64,000 bases of DNA, taken from the NCBI GenBank assembly GCA_023429135.1, contig JAEYWD010000086.1, positions 11,607 to 75,606 of the forward strand, read 5' to 3'. Both the position numbers and the translations under genes were made by a program. The notes beneath the pieces are model-generated. The model saw only the letters and a list, made by a program, of their open reading frames with translations. It did no database searches and had not been told where the DNA came from. The stretch comes from Bacteroidota bacterium. Lineage in GTDB: Bacteria; Bacteroidota; Bacteroidia; Bacteroidales; JAAUTT01. This document shows, piece after piece, positions 55,026-63,795 of this stretch (the first letter of the stretch is position 1; each line of letters begins with the position of its first letter).

Positions 55026-55033
55026 TATATTTG
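55026..55033 (+). promoter_or_regulatory. -7 promoter element for the DUF3109 gene
   Basis: TATATTTG matches TAnnTTTG with TTG at 55007-55009 as a -33 candidate (16-nt spacing); 21 nt before the ATG at 55055. Confidence 0.5.
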
Positions 55034-55054
55034 CATGTCAAAAAAAAATATGGG

Positions 55055-55636
55055 ATGTTACAGGTTGGAAATACGCTGGTGAGTTTGGATTTGATTGAAA
55101 AGCATTTTGTTTGTAATCTATCACGTTGCAAGGGCGCTTGTTGTGTGCATGGCGACTCTGGCGCTCCGCTGGAGGAGGAGGAACTTAAGGAAATAGAAAA
55201 AGCTTATCCTGAAGTAAAGCCATATTTGCGCGATGTCAGCATTAAAACTATAGAGGAAAAAGGTAAATGGCAGGTGGATAGCGACGGCGATAAAGTTACC
55301 ACACTTGTCGAAGGTAAGGAATGCGTATTTGTGGTATTCGATAAAGGTGTAGCTACCTGTGCCATAGAAAAGGCTTATAACGATGGTAAAATAAACTTCA
55401 GAAAACCGGTTTCGTGTCATTTGTATCCTGTTAGGTTAACGGTTTACTCGAGCTATGTGGCTGTTAATTATCACGAATGGGATATTTGCAAACCTGCTGT
55501 AAAACAAGGGTCAAAACTAGGAGTACCGTTATTTGTTTTTTTAAAAGATGCACTTATTCGTAAATTTGGAAACGAATGGTATAGTGAGCTTGAACTTTCG
55601 GCTCGCGAATATTTAAAATATAAACAAAACACTTAA
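55055..55636 (+). CDS. DUF3109-family cysteine-rich protein
   Basis: Cysteines are arranged as in DUF3109/YkgJ-type metal-binding proteins: CNLSRCKGACC near the N terminus, GKECVFV, ATCAIEKAY, PVSCHLYPVR and WDICKPA. The set probably ligates zinc or an iron-sulfur cluster. The ATG at 55055 gives 194 residues and places the first Cys motif at ~20; an ATG-less frame upstream to 55004 lies before the promoter. It precedes an M20 peptidase gene by 3 nt. Function unknown. Confidence 0.82.
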   Translation: MLQVGNTLVSLDLIEKHFVCNLSRCKGACCVHGDSGAPLEEEELKEIEKAYPEVKPYLRDVSIKTIEEKGKWQVDSDGDKVTTLVEGKECVFVVFDKGVATCAIEKAYNDGKINFRKPVSCHLYPVRLTVYSSYVAVNYHEWDICKPAVKQGSKLGVPLFVFLKDALIRKFGNEWYSELELSAREYLKYKQNT

Positions 55637-55639
55637 GGT

Positions 55640-56998
55640 ATGATCCAAAAATACATCGAAGAGAATAAAAGCCGCTTTCTGAAGGAGCTTTTTGAATTAT
55701 TGCGTATTCCATCCATTAGTGCTATGGCCGATCATAAGGGCGACATGTACAAGGCCGCAGAGTATATAAAATCAAAACTCCTGGATGCCGGAGCGGATGG
55801 TGCCGAAGTGATGGAAACCGAAGGACATCCGGTGGTGGTTGGACGAAAAATAGTTGATCCATCTTTACCCACGGTTATGGTCTATGGACATTACGATGTT
55901 CAACCTGTGGACCCGCTTAATTTATGGACCACACCTCCGTTTTCTCCCGAAATAAGAGATGAGAAAATTTACGCCCGTGGCGCTAACGATAACAAAGGAC
56001 AACTTTATATGCATGTTAAGGCATTTGAGTTGATGAACCGCACAAATTCACTTCCATGTAATATAAAATTTCTTATAGAAGGAGAAGAAGAAGTCGGCTC
56101 GGTTCACCTGAAAAAGTTCTGCATCGAAAACAAAGAGTTGCTGAAGTGCGATATAATTCTGGTGTCGGATACTACGATGATCGCAAAGGATATTCCTTCG
56201 ATAACTGTTGGATTAAGAGGTTTGGCCTACCTGGAAGTTGAAGTTACAGGGGCAAACCGCGACCTTCATTCGGGACTTTTTGGTGGAGCCGTTGCCAACC
56301 CGATTAATGTGCTTGCCGGGATGATAACAAAGCTCAAAGATGAAAAACACCAGATAAACATCCCGGGTTTTTACGACGATGTTATTGAGATAAACCGCGA
56401 CGAAAGAGCTGAAATGGCAAAAGCGCCTTTTAATCTCAAGGAATATAAGGAAGCTCTGAATATTGAGGAAGTTATGGGGGAGGAGGGATACTCAACAATT
56501 GAGCGTACCGGAATTCGTCCTACACTCGACGCTTGTGGAATATGGGGTGGTTACACCGGCGAAGGAGCCAAAACTGTACTTCCGTCAAAAGCTTATGCAA
56601 AAATTTCAATGCGACTGGTTCCGAATCAATCCCCCGACAAAATAGCTTCTCTTTTCGAGGATCATTTTAAGAAATTAGCACCAGCAGGCGTAAAGGTGAA
56701 GGTAACAAATCTGCATGGAGGAAGACCTTATGTTTCGCCTACTGATACTCTTGCCTACAAAGCCGCTGAAAATGCATTTATGGAAACATTTGGCAAAAAA
56801 CCGGTGCCATTTCGTAGTGGCGGAAGTATTCCGGTTATCGCCGACTTTGAAGAAGTGCTGGGTGTTAAATCTATTTTGATGGGTTTTGGCCTTGAATCCG
56901 ATGCAATACATTCCCCTAACGAGAGTTTTTCGGTTGACTTATTTTATAAAGGAATAGAAACCATACCTTATTTCTTTAAAAATTTTGCAGTTAAATAA
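55640..56998 (+). CDS. M20-family metallopeptidase (dipeptidase)
   Basis: A cytoplasmic zinc di/tripeptidase of the CNDP/PepV-like branch. The catalytic domain carries VYGHYDVQP (zinc His and catalytic Asp), ANDNKGQ (bridging Asp) and IEGEEEVGS (catalytic and zinc Glu); the dimerisation domain sits at ~190-350 with LRGLAYLEVEV, DLHSGLFGG and the later zinc His in DAIHSPNE. 452 residues. It probably finishes peptide breakdown begun by exported peptidases such as the S9 enzyme in this window. A hairpin terminator follows. Confidence 0.95.
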   Translation: MIQKYIEENKSRFLKELFELLRIPSISAMADHKGDMYKAAEYIKSKLLDAGADGAEVMETEGHPVVVGRKIVDPSLPTVMVYGHYDVQPVDPLNLWTTPPFSPEIRDEKIYARGANDNKGQLYMHVKAFELMNRTNSLPCNIKFLIEGEEEVGSVHLKKFCIENKELLKCDIILVSDTTMIAKDIPSITVGLRGLAYLEVEVTGANRDLHSGLFGGAVANPINVLAGMITKLKDEKHQINIPGFYDDVIEINRDERAEMAKAPFNLKEYKEALNIEEVMGEEGYSTIERTGIRPTLDACGIWGGYTGEGAKTVLPSKAYAKISMRLVPNQSPDKIASLFEDHFKKLAPAGVKVKVTNLHGGRPYVSPTDTLAYKAAENAFMETFGKKPVPFRSGGSIPVIADFEEVLGVKSILMGFGLESDAIHSPNESFSVDLFYKGIETIPYFFKNFAVK

Positions 56999-57020
56999 AG
57001 CTTATTTTTTATAATTTATG

Positions 57021-57052
57021 AACGGCGGAGGCAATGTGTCTCCGCCGTTTTT
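57021..57052 (+). terminator. Terminator after the M20 peptidase gene
   Basis: AACGGCGGAG (57021-57030) pairs with CTCCGCCGTT (57040-57049), 9-nt loop, followed by a T-run. Confidence 0.88.
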
Positions 57053-57474
57053 ATTGACATCCATCCGACAATAGTACTTTCCGGATTTCTGGTACGTTTT
57101 TCATTTTTTTATTATTACCTGAAAAGTGTAAATATTTTGAACTATATACAAGATTTTGGGGGTGCGACTCCAAAAGTGATGTTTTAGTGTAATTTTAAAA
57201 AATATTACATTTTGTGTGTTTTTGAGAAATAAAAATTAATGAATTGATAAAAAAAGTGTTCTTTATCTTTATAAATGTAAAATATTATAAATTACTAATT
57301 TCTTTATAATTCTTGATAAATGTGAATTTTTAGAATGTAATTTCAATTTTTAGCGTTAAAAAATGGGAATAAATAAAAAAATATTCAAAAAACCCCCTAA
57401 AAAAGTTTTATCAAATTAAAAAATGTATATTTTTGTCATCAAATGAATCTATTTAACATTTTAAAATATTCAAC
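57053..57474 (+). promoter_or_regulatory. Long AT-rich leader region of glnN
   Basis: About 420 nt of strongly AT-rich DNA without a gene. Near 57154-57175, TTTTGGGG and CTCCAAAA can pair (one G-U) around the loop GTGCGA, the only GC-rich island in the stretch. A -7 element lies at its 3' end. Possible site of nitrogen-responsive control; nothing else is identified. Confidence 0.45.
57428..57435 (+). promoter_or_regulatory. -7 promoter element for glnN
   Basis: TATTTTTG matches TAnnTTTG, 39 nt before the ATG at 57475; -33 unclear. Confidence 0.45.
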
Positions 57475-59664
57475 ATGGCAACATTACGTTTTAAAGCATT
57501 AGAACAAGTTTTTTCCAGGACCCCGATTGATGTGGAAGTTCCAAAACAAAAAGCTTCTGAATTTTTTGGCAAATTGGTATTCGACCGTCCAAAAATGCAG
57601 AAGTATCTTTCCAAAGAAGCTTATCAGGCTGTTGTTGGAGCAATTGATAAGGGTACCCGTATAGACCGCAAGGTAGCCGATCAGGTTGCAGCCGGTATGA
57701 AAGCATGGGCTATGGAAATGGGAGTTACTCACTATACTCACTGGTTCCAGCCTTTAACCGGTGGTACTGCCGAAAAACACGACGCTTTTATCGAACCATC
57801 TGACAATGGCGGAGTAGTTGAGAATTTCTCCGGCAAATTACTTGTTCAGCAGGAACCTGATGCATCCAGCTTCCCGAGTGGCGGTATCCGCTCAACTTTC
57901 GAAGCCCGTGGATATACCGCATGGGATCCTTCTTCACCTGCATTTATTCTGGACGATACACTTTGTATTCCTACCATATTTATTTCTTATACAGGCGAAC
58001 CTCTCGATTATAAAGCTCCTCTTTTAAAGGCTTTGAGCGCTTTGGATAAAGCCGCAGTAGATGTTTGCCAATATTTCGATAAGGATGTTACCAAAGTTAT
58101 TGCTACTTTAGGTTGGGAACAGGAATATTTCCTTGTTGACGAAGCTCTTTACCGTGCCCGTCCAGATTTAGCCCTTACTGAAAGAACCCTGATGGGACAT
58201 GATTCGGCCAAAAACCAGCAGTTGGAAGACCAGTATTTTGGTTCAATTCCTCCACGCGTTCAGGCTTTTATGCGCGAACTCGAATACGAAGCATGGAAAT
58301 TGGGAATCCCGGTACATACCCGTCATAACGAGGTGGCTCCTAACCAGTATGAGTTAGCTCCTGTTTTCGAAGAGTGTAATCTTGCAGTTGACCACAACGC
58401 ATTAATTATGACCTTGATGCAGAATATTGCACGTCGGCATAATTTTGTTTGTTTGTTACACGAAAAACCTTTTGCTGGTGTGAATGGTTCGGGCAAACAT
58501 AATAACTGGTCGATGGCTACCGATACTGGTGTGAACCTGCTCTCTCCCGGCAAGAACCCCAAAGGTAACCTTCAGTTCCTTACATTTGTTGTGAATACCA
58601 TCATGGCAGTTAATCGTCATGACGATATCCTGAAAGCAAGTATTGCTCACGCCGGTAATGCTCACCGTTTAGGTGCCAACGAAGCTCCTCCCGCTATTAT
58701 TTCTACATTCCTTGGTACATATATTTCTAAAATGCTGGACCAATTGGAAGAAAAGGTTTCGGAAAGCAAAATGACTCCCGACGAAAAAACTGAAATTAAG
58801 CTCGACGTTGGACGTATTCCTGAAATTCTTCTGGATAACACCGACCGTAACCGTACTTCGCCTTTCGCTTTCACCGGTAACCGTTTCGAATTCCGTGCTG
58901 TAGGTTCATCAGCAAACTGCGCCTCGGGTATGATTGTACTCAACGCTGCTATGGCCGAACAGCTTACTATGTTCAAAAAAGATGTTGATGCTATTATCGA
59001 CAAAGGCGTTAAGAAAGACGAAGCTATTTTCCAGGTATTAAGAAAATATATCAAAGAATCGAAGAGAATCCGTTTCGATGGTAACAACTATAGCGATGAG
59101 TGGAAGGCAGAAGCTAAGAAAAGAGGATTGAACGCTGAAGCTAATGTACCTCTGATTTACGATTCATACCTTACTGATAAGGCTGTTAAGTTGTTCAAAG
59201 GCACTGGTGTTCTTACCGATAAGGAATTACACGCACGTACTGAAATCTACTGGGAAACTTATACCAAAAAGATTCAGATTGAAGCCCGCGTGTTAGGCGA
59301 TTTGGCACTGAACCACATTGTTCCGGTAGCAGTTGAATATCAGTCGTCGCTCGTGAAGAATGTTCAGGGACTGAAAGAATTGTTCTCCGCAGCGGAGTTC
59401 AAAGATCTTGCTTCTGCACGTCTTGAATTAATCAAGGAAGTTTCGAATCATATTTCGACTATTAAGGCTAAAGTTAAGGCCATGGTAGACGCCCGTAAGG
59501 TTGCTAATAAAATTGAAGATGCACGGGAAAAAGCCCTGGCTTATTCAAACACTGTATTCCCTTACCTTTCCGACATTCGTTACCATATCGACAAACTCGA
59601 ATTAATTGTTGATAACGAAATGTGGACACTTCCAAAATACCGTGAATTGTTGTTCATCAGATAA
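57475..59664 (+). CDS. glnN: Glutamine synthetase type III
   Basis: Makes glutamine from glutamate, ammonia and ATP. 729 residues is right for GSIII, much longer than GSI. Recognisable are the N-terminal LRFKALEQVFSRTPIDVEVP, the GSIII FPSGGIRSTFEARGYT region, the metal-binding GWEQEYFLVD, AFMRELEYEAWKLGIPVHTRH, NEVAPNQYELAPVFEECN and NGSGKHNNWSMAT with HGSGxH-like residues, and the AFTGNRFEFRAVGSSAN loop. The C-terminal ~150 residues are the GSIII-specific helical tail. It is monocistronic, with a long upstream region and a strong terminator. In this phylum GSIII is often the main ammonia-assimilating GS. Confidence 0.97.
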   Translation: MATLRFKALEQVFSRTPIDVEVPKQKASEFFGKLVFDRPKMQKYLSKEAYQAVVGAIDKGTRIDRKVADQVAAGMKAWAMEMGVTHYTHWFQPLTGGTAEKHDAFIEPSDNGGVVENFSGKLLVQQEPDASSFPSGGIRSTFEARGYTAWDPSSPAFILDDTLCIPTIFISYTGEPLDYKAPLLKALSALDKAAVDVCQYFDKDVTKVIATLGWEQEYFLVDEALYRARPDLALTERTLMGHDSAKNQQLEDQYFGSIPPRVQAFMRELEYEAWKLGIPVHTRHNEVAPNQYELAPVFEECNLAVDHNALIMTLMQNIARRHNFVCLLHEKPFAGVNGSGKHNNWSMATDTGVNLLSPGKNPKGNLQFLTFVVNTIMAVNRHDDILKASIAHAGNAHRLGANEAPPAIISTFLGTYISKMLDQLEEKVSESKMTPDEKTEIKLDVGRIPEILLDNTDRNRTSPFAFTGNRFEFRAVGSSANCASGMIVLNAAMAEQLTMFKKDVDAIIDKGVKKDEAIFQVLRKYIKESKRIRFDGNNYSDEWKAEAKKRGLNAEANVPLIYDSYLTDKAVKLFKGTGVLTDKELHARTEIYWETYTKKIQIEARVLGDLALNHIVPVAVEYQSSLVKNVQGLKELFSAAEFKDLASARLELIKEVSNHISTIKAKVKAMVDARKVANKIEDAREKALAYSNTVFPYLSDIRYHIDKLELIVDNEMWTLPKYRELLFIR

Positions 59665-59685
59665 TTTTGAAATTAGTATTCCAGC

Positions 59686-59713
59686 AAAAAGGGACGCGCA
59701 AGCGTCCCTTTTT
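59686..59713. terminator. Terminator after glnN with GCAA tetraloop
   Basis: AAAAAGGGACGC (59686-59697) pairs with GCGTCCCTTTTT (59702-59713) around a GCAA loop. It also lies just after the convergent SemiSWEET gene. Confidence 0.92.
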
Positions 59714-59726
59714 TTATTTCAGATAT

Positions 59727-59996
59727 TTAATTCTGACTTCCGTACTTTACCTTTATTATTATCTGAACCACCCCGATCATCAAGGCTATCAGGTTACAGA
59801 CAATTATTGGGTTCGAAATTATAAACCATCCGTATATTTCCCATAATGTGCAGTTAATAATATAAACGATAAGCATCGACATGGAAATATCGTCGACCCG
59901 CTTAGTTTTATACGATTTGTATGTTTGAGGGAGCATCAGGATAGTGCCGAAAAAAGCAGCAGCATATCCAATAATATCAACTAATATTTCGTGCAT
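59727..59996 (-). CDS. SemiSWEET-type sugar transporter (PQ-loop)
   Basis: An 89-residue membrane protein with three helices (~5-27, ~37-58, ~62-82), half of a eukaryotic SWEET, functioning as a dimer. The PQ motif is in helix 1 (LPQTYKSYK, Pro23-Gln24), followed by the SMSMLIVYIINCTLWEIYGW helix with the conserved Asn and Trp residues lining the substrate pocket. It has its own promoter and converges on glnN. Bacterial SemiSWEETs carry glucose or sucrose; the substrate here is not known. Confidence 0.92.
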   Translation of the reverse strand: MHEILVDIIGYAAAFFGTILMLPQTYKSYKTKRVDDISMSMLIVYIINCTLWEIYGWFIISNPIIVCNLIALMIGVVQIIIKVKYGSQN

Positions 59997-60015
59997 TCAA
60001 TTCGTTATTTGCGCG

Positions 60016-60023
60016 CAAAAGTA
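60016..60023 (-). promoter_or_regulatory. -7 promoter element for the SemiSWEET gene
   Basis: TACTTTTG on the minus strand, 19 nt before the ATG at 59996, matches TAnnTTTG. Confidence 0.5.
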
Positions 60024-60166
60024 GTATTTAATTCCGATTATAATCAACTTAGTGCAGCTTCATGTGTTATAGTTCTGAATAATGAATTTTGAAGATCTTT
60101 AATTTGGTAATAGTTTACTGCAAAAAGCCGATAAACCTATGACAACTAAAATGGCTTTATATTAAT

Positions 60167-62929
60167 ATGAATCTGCTAAAACTTTTAAAAGATCAGCTTG
60201 GTAAACCGTATCATGATCTGGAATATCTACTGGTATGCTTTCAGGAAGTTCTGTCGGGACTTGGAGAAAGAAACCTTGCCCAATCCATTCCCTGGCTTAC
60301 CGAAGGAGAATCAACAGCCGATGTAAACATGGTGAAGCAGTTACAGGTTTACTCCATTTGTTATCAGTTGCTTAATATTGTTGAGGTTAATGGGGCAGTC
60401 CAAAACCGGCGTAAATTGGAATCGAACGGGTTGGCCAATGTAAACGGTTTGTGGGCGAATAATCTTGAAATTTTAAAAAAGGCTGGTTTTACTGAAAACG
60501 ATATTCTTTGCAATCTAGCTAATATTCAGGCTGAACCCGTACTTACAGCTCATCCTACCGAAGCCAAGAGACCCGAAGTACTGGAGCAATACCGCAAGCT
60601 TTATCTGTTGATTGTAAAGCGCGAAAATTCAATGTATACCCCTGTGGAACAGGAGGAAATACGCAATGAGATAAAGCTGATACTCCACAAACTCTGGCTT
60701 ATTGGGGAGATATTTATTGAGAAACCCGATATTCATTCGGAACTGGATAATATTCTTCATTATCTTAAAAATGTATTTCCTGAAGCTATTCCAATACTCG
60801 ACCGTAGGCTGATGCAAGCCTGGCAGGCCGTTGGGTTCGATCCGGCGGGGATCAATTCCACTAATTATCTTCCACGCATCTCTTTCGGGAACTGGGTTGG
60901 AGGCGACCGCGACGGACATCCGCTAATCACTGCCGATATTACCCGCGAAACGCTCACTATTATGCGCATGAGTGCTTTTGAGCTTATCAAGGGTAAGCTT
61001 ATGAATCTCTCGCGTAACCTGAGTTTTTATATTCCTCAGGAAAAGCTCTCTCCTGAGTTGCAGTCGAGAATTGCGAAATATTCACCCTTTGCCGGAACCC
61101 GGCTCTGGAAAATTCAGAAACTTTATAGCCGCGAGGCTTTCAGGATATATGTTAACCTGCTGATTTGCCGTTTGCCCGTCGACTTTACCCAGGATAAAGT
61201 TATCACCCTGGAAGAACACGAAGGCAGTTATAGGCATTCGGGCGAGTTAATTGAAGATCTGATTGTTCTGCAGGACGATCTTATAAATTATGGAGCTTCC
61301 AAGGTTGCCTGGAACGATGTGCGCGATCTTATCAGGCTTGTGCAGAGTTTTGGGTTTCACCTGGCAAAGCTTGATGTAAGGCAAAACAGCCACCATCACG
61401 ATATGGCCATGGATCAGTTGCTAACAGCGGCAGGTATTGATATGGAATATTCTTCTCTATCTTTTGAGGAGAAAAAAAGATTTCTGCTAGAAGAAATCAA
61501 GTCGCCTCGACCTTTCACTAATAGTTTCAGAAACCTTTCCGATGAAGCTTTGTCGGTGATAAAGACTTATCAGGTTCTGAAAGATCATGTAGAGCGTTAT
61601 ACTTCCACTTCGTTGGGAAATATCATCATCAGCATGACCCGTGATGTTACCGATCTTTTGTTACCATATATTTTTGCCCGCGAAGTTGGACTTCTGGAAG
61701 TAAAAGACAGGAATTACCTGATGCCGCTTCATGTAGTGCCGCTTTTTGAGACTATTGGCGATCTGGAGCATAGCGAAAAAGTAATGGACGAATACCTGGC
61801 GTTGCCAATTGTTCAGAAATCACTTGAGTTACAGCAACAGAACCGGCGCCGAAACTGGCTCAGGCAGGATATTATGATAGGTTACAGCGACAGCAATAAA
61901 GATGGAGGAATATTAGCCAGCGCCTGGAATCTCTACCTCGCACAAGAGAAACTTTGTACATTGGCCAGTCGTCACAATTTGAAACTGCGGTTCTTTCATG
62001 GTAAAGGAGGAACAATTAGTCGTGGTGCCGGTCCAATGCACTGGTTTCTGAAGACTTTGCCCGAAGGAAGTCTTTCGGGTCATATACGTTTAACCGAACA
62101 GGGTGAAATTATTGAGAAGAAGTACGCTAATCTTCTGAATGCCGCCTACAACCTGGAATTGTTGGTGTCGGGAGCGTTGTCGAATACCATGCTGCATTCA
62201 GCTCTTAAAGAACCGCAACCCCACGAGGGAGCTGATATTCTTGGGTTCTTATCGGAAAGAAGTGTTGCATATTATCAGGAACTCACGCATCATCCCAATT
62301 TTATGGAATTTTTTGCCCAGGCTACACCGATTGATGCAATTGAATCGAGTAGAATTGGCAGTCGGCCCAGCCGGCGTACGGGACAACGCACCCTTCAGGA
62401 TCTCAGAGCGATTCCCTGGGTATTCAGTTGGAGCCAAACGCGGTTCAACATTACCGGATGGTATGGGACAGGAAGTGCGTTGGAAGAACTTCAGCAAAAA
62501 TATCCTGAGAAATTCGACCGGCTTAAGACTATGGTTAAATACGACCATGTGATCAGGTATATTTTTACAAACATCGATACAAGTCTGGCGGCCACCGATG
62601 AGAAGATTATGAGCAGGTATGCCTCCCTTGTTGAGAATGAAACATGTCGCAAGACCGTTTTCGGACTGATTTCATCTGAACTGCAAAAGCTTCGTAAAAT
62701 GATGTCGATACTTATTCAACGTCCCATGGAGGAGCGGCGGAAAAACCATTACTATTCCACCATGCTCAGGGCCGAACCATTGGAAAAACTACATCATTAC
62801 CAGATTTTGCTTCTGAAGCAATGGCGAAAGCAGAAAGCTAACGGAAATACAAACGAAGCAGAAGCCACGCTTGTAGAACTTTTGAAAAGTATAAATGCAA
62901 TAGCCAATGCCATTGGGAATACTGGGTGA
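60167..62929 (+). CDS. ppc: Phosphoenolpyruvate carboxylase
   Basis: Converts phosphoenolpyruvate and bicarbonate to oxaloacetate, feeding the TCA cycle and aspartate family. Signature motifs in order: LTAHPTEAKR (catalytic His, ~126-135), FGNWVGGDRDGHP (~243), GYSDSNKDGG (~571), FHGKGGTISRGAGP (~611), SRIGSRPSRR and QTRFNITGWYGTG (~757), ending IANAIGNTG, the usual C terminus that reaches the active site. Several motifs carry substitutions relative to E. coli (HPTEAKR, SDSNKDGG), but the catalytic His and Arg residues remain. 920 residues. The LCIB-like gene follows 164 nt downstream and could supply bicarbonate. No promoter motif was clear. Confidence 0.96.
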   Translation: MNLLKLLKDQLGKPYHDLEYLLVCFQEVLSGLGERNLAQSIPWLTEGESTADVNMVKQLQVYSICYQLLNIVEVNGAVQNRRKLESNGLANVNGLWANNLEILKKAGFTENDILCNLANIQAEPVLTAHPTEAKRPEVLEQYRKLYLLIVKRENSMYTPVEQEEIRNEIKLILHKLWLIGEIFIEKPDIHSELDNILHYLKNVFPEAIPILDRRLMQAWQAVGFDPAGINSTNYLPRISFGNWVGGDRDGHPLITADITRETLTIMRMSAFELIKGKLMNLSRNLSFYIPQEKLSPELQSRIAKYSPFAGTRLWKIQKLYSREAFRIYVNLLICRLPVDFTQDKVITLEEHEGSYRHSGELIEDLIVLQDDLINYGASKVAWNDVRDLIRLVQSFGFHLAKLDVRQNSHHHDMAMDQLLTAAGIDMEYSSLSFEEKKRFLLEEIKSPRPFTNSFRNLSDEALSVIKTYQVLKDHVERYTSTSLGNIIISMTRDVTDLLLPYIFAREVGLLEVKDRNYLMPLHVVPLFETIGDLEHSEKVMDEYLALPIVQKSLELQQQNRRRNWLRQDIMIGYSDSNKDGGILASAWNLYLAQEKLCTLASRHNLKLRFFHGKGGTISRGAGPMHWFLKTLPEGSLSGHIRLTEQGEIIEKKYANLLNAAYNLELLVSGALSNTMLHSALKEPQPHEGADILGFLSERSVAYYQELTHHPNFMEFFAQATPIDAIESSRIGSRPSRRTGQRTLQDLRAIPWVFSWSQTRFNITGWYGTGSALEELQQKYPEKFDRLKTMVKYDHVIRYIFTNIDTSLAATDEKIMSRYASLVENETCRKTVFGLISSELQKLRKMMSILIQRPMEERRKNHYYSTMLRAEPLEKLHHYQILLLKQWRKQKANGNTNEAEATLVELLKSINAIANAIGNTG

Positions 62930-62934
62930 GACGA

Positions 62935-62962
62935 GTTGCGGGTTGCGTGTTACAAGGTTTCC
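62935..62962. repeat. 7-bp-periodic repeat downstream of ppc, first block
   Basis: GTTGCGG (62935), GTTGCGT (62942), GTTACAA (62949) and GGTTTCC (62956) follow each other exactly every 7 nt. Confidence 0.6.
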
Positions 62963-63022
62963 TACAAACCCCTAAAAGAAGCTATATCAGTTGGTTGCGG
63001 GTAATTGTTTTAAGTAGGCCGT

Positions 63023-63057
63023 ATTGGCTATCGACCATCGACTATGGTCTATTGACT
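63023..63057. repeat. 7-bp-periodic repeat downstream of ppc, second block
   Basis: Five consecutive 7-nt words, ATTGGCT, ATCGACC, ATCGACT, ATGGTCT and ATTGACT, start at 63023 with no gap; the consensus is ATYGACT. It lies between ppc and the LCIB-like gene. Confidence 0.65.
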
Positions 63058-63093
63058 AAACTTTAAATACGAGATTCTTTATACTATATTTAC

Positions 63094-63795
63094 ATGGAAC
63101 ACATTTTAAAATACTTCCCAAAGGCTGAAAAATGGTCGCAGGTGACAGAGAAATACCTGAATAAGATACTTACGGAATATGAAGTGCCGAAAGAAAAAAT
63201 ATTATATGCGGCCTGTATTTGTCCCGATGAGTTAAACTATTCGGTTACCAATTTCAATGGTCATTTCGAAAAGGCATTTTGTTTGGGAGGTTTGGCAGGA
63301 ATTCCTTATACCGGTAAAACAGGGATGGCTGCTTATGCCAGTCATATTCCAACCGACGGAGCTTCGTTTATTTATTTCGGTCCTCATGTGGGTATCAGCA
63401 GCGATGGAAGTATCGGGCATGTAATCCGGGAACATCAGCACGATCACACTTTTACATGCGGGTCACTTATCTCGGTACTCGACAGGATGCGCCGGGACCA
63501 TGTTTTCGACTGGTCGGTCAATAACTTTGAGGATTTGCAGGCCCGTGTTATAGAAAAGCTTCTGCACAACCATAAAGAACGCATTTTTAAAGCCGAAACA
63601 GATGTACTGGAGGCGCTTAAGATTCTTTACAACGTAAGTGAATGTTTGTTACGTCAGTTTATAACAGAGAATAGGGCTGCTTTTCCCAGTCCTCACATAT
63701 TTCTATTGGGAGGTGTTGTAATAAACACCGATGCCGGTGAGGAGAACTATGCCGAAATGTGGTCTTTCGATCATCTGGACTTAAGAAATTTGTAA
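63094..63795 (+). CDS. LCIB-like protein, candidate theta/beta-type carbonic anhydrase
   Basis: Resembles algal limiting-CO2-inducible LCIB/LCIC proteins, some of which hydrate CO2 in a beta-carbonic-anhydrase-like zinc site. The match is by motif: FCLGGLAGIPYTGKTGMAAY followed by ASHIPTDGASFIYFGPHVGI and a later TCGS. Candidate zinc ligands are Cys43 (in CICPDE, with Asp45 two residues on), His98 (GPH) and Cys122, the Cys-His-Cys set of this fold. Residues ~125-233 are helical and partly variable. No signal peptide, so cytoplasmic. It lies downstream of ppc, whose substrate is bicarbonate, and has no clear promoter of its own. Family placement is from memory of motifs; activity is not shown. 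Confidence 0.7.
   Translation: MEHILKYFPKAEKWSQVTEKYLNKILTEYEVPKEKILYAACICPDELNYSVTNFNGHFEKAFCLGGLAGIPYTGKTGMAAYASHIPTDGASFIYFGPHVGISSDGSIGHVIREHQHDHTFTCGSLISVLDRMRRDHVFDWSVNNFEDLQARVIEKLLHNHKERIFKAETDVLEALKILYNVSECLLRQFITENRAAFPSPHIFLLGGVVINTDAGEENYAEMWSFDHLDLRNL

Noticed and set aside
54941..55036. N-terminal extension of the HEAT-like protein to 55036
   Set aside because: It would cross the divergent promoter and the added residues look unlike a folded start; the ATG at 54940 fits better.
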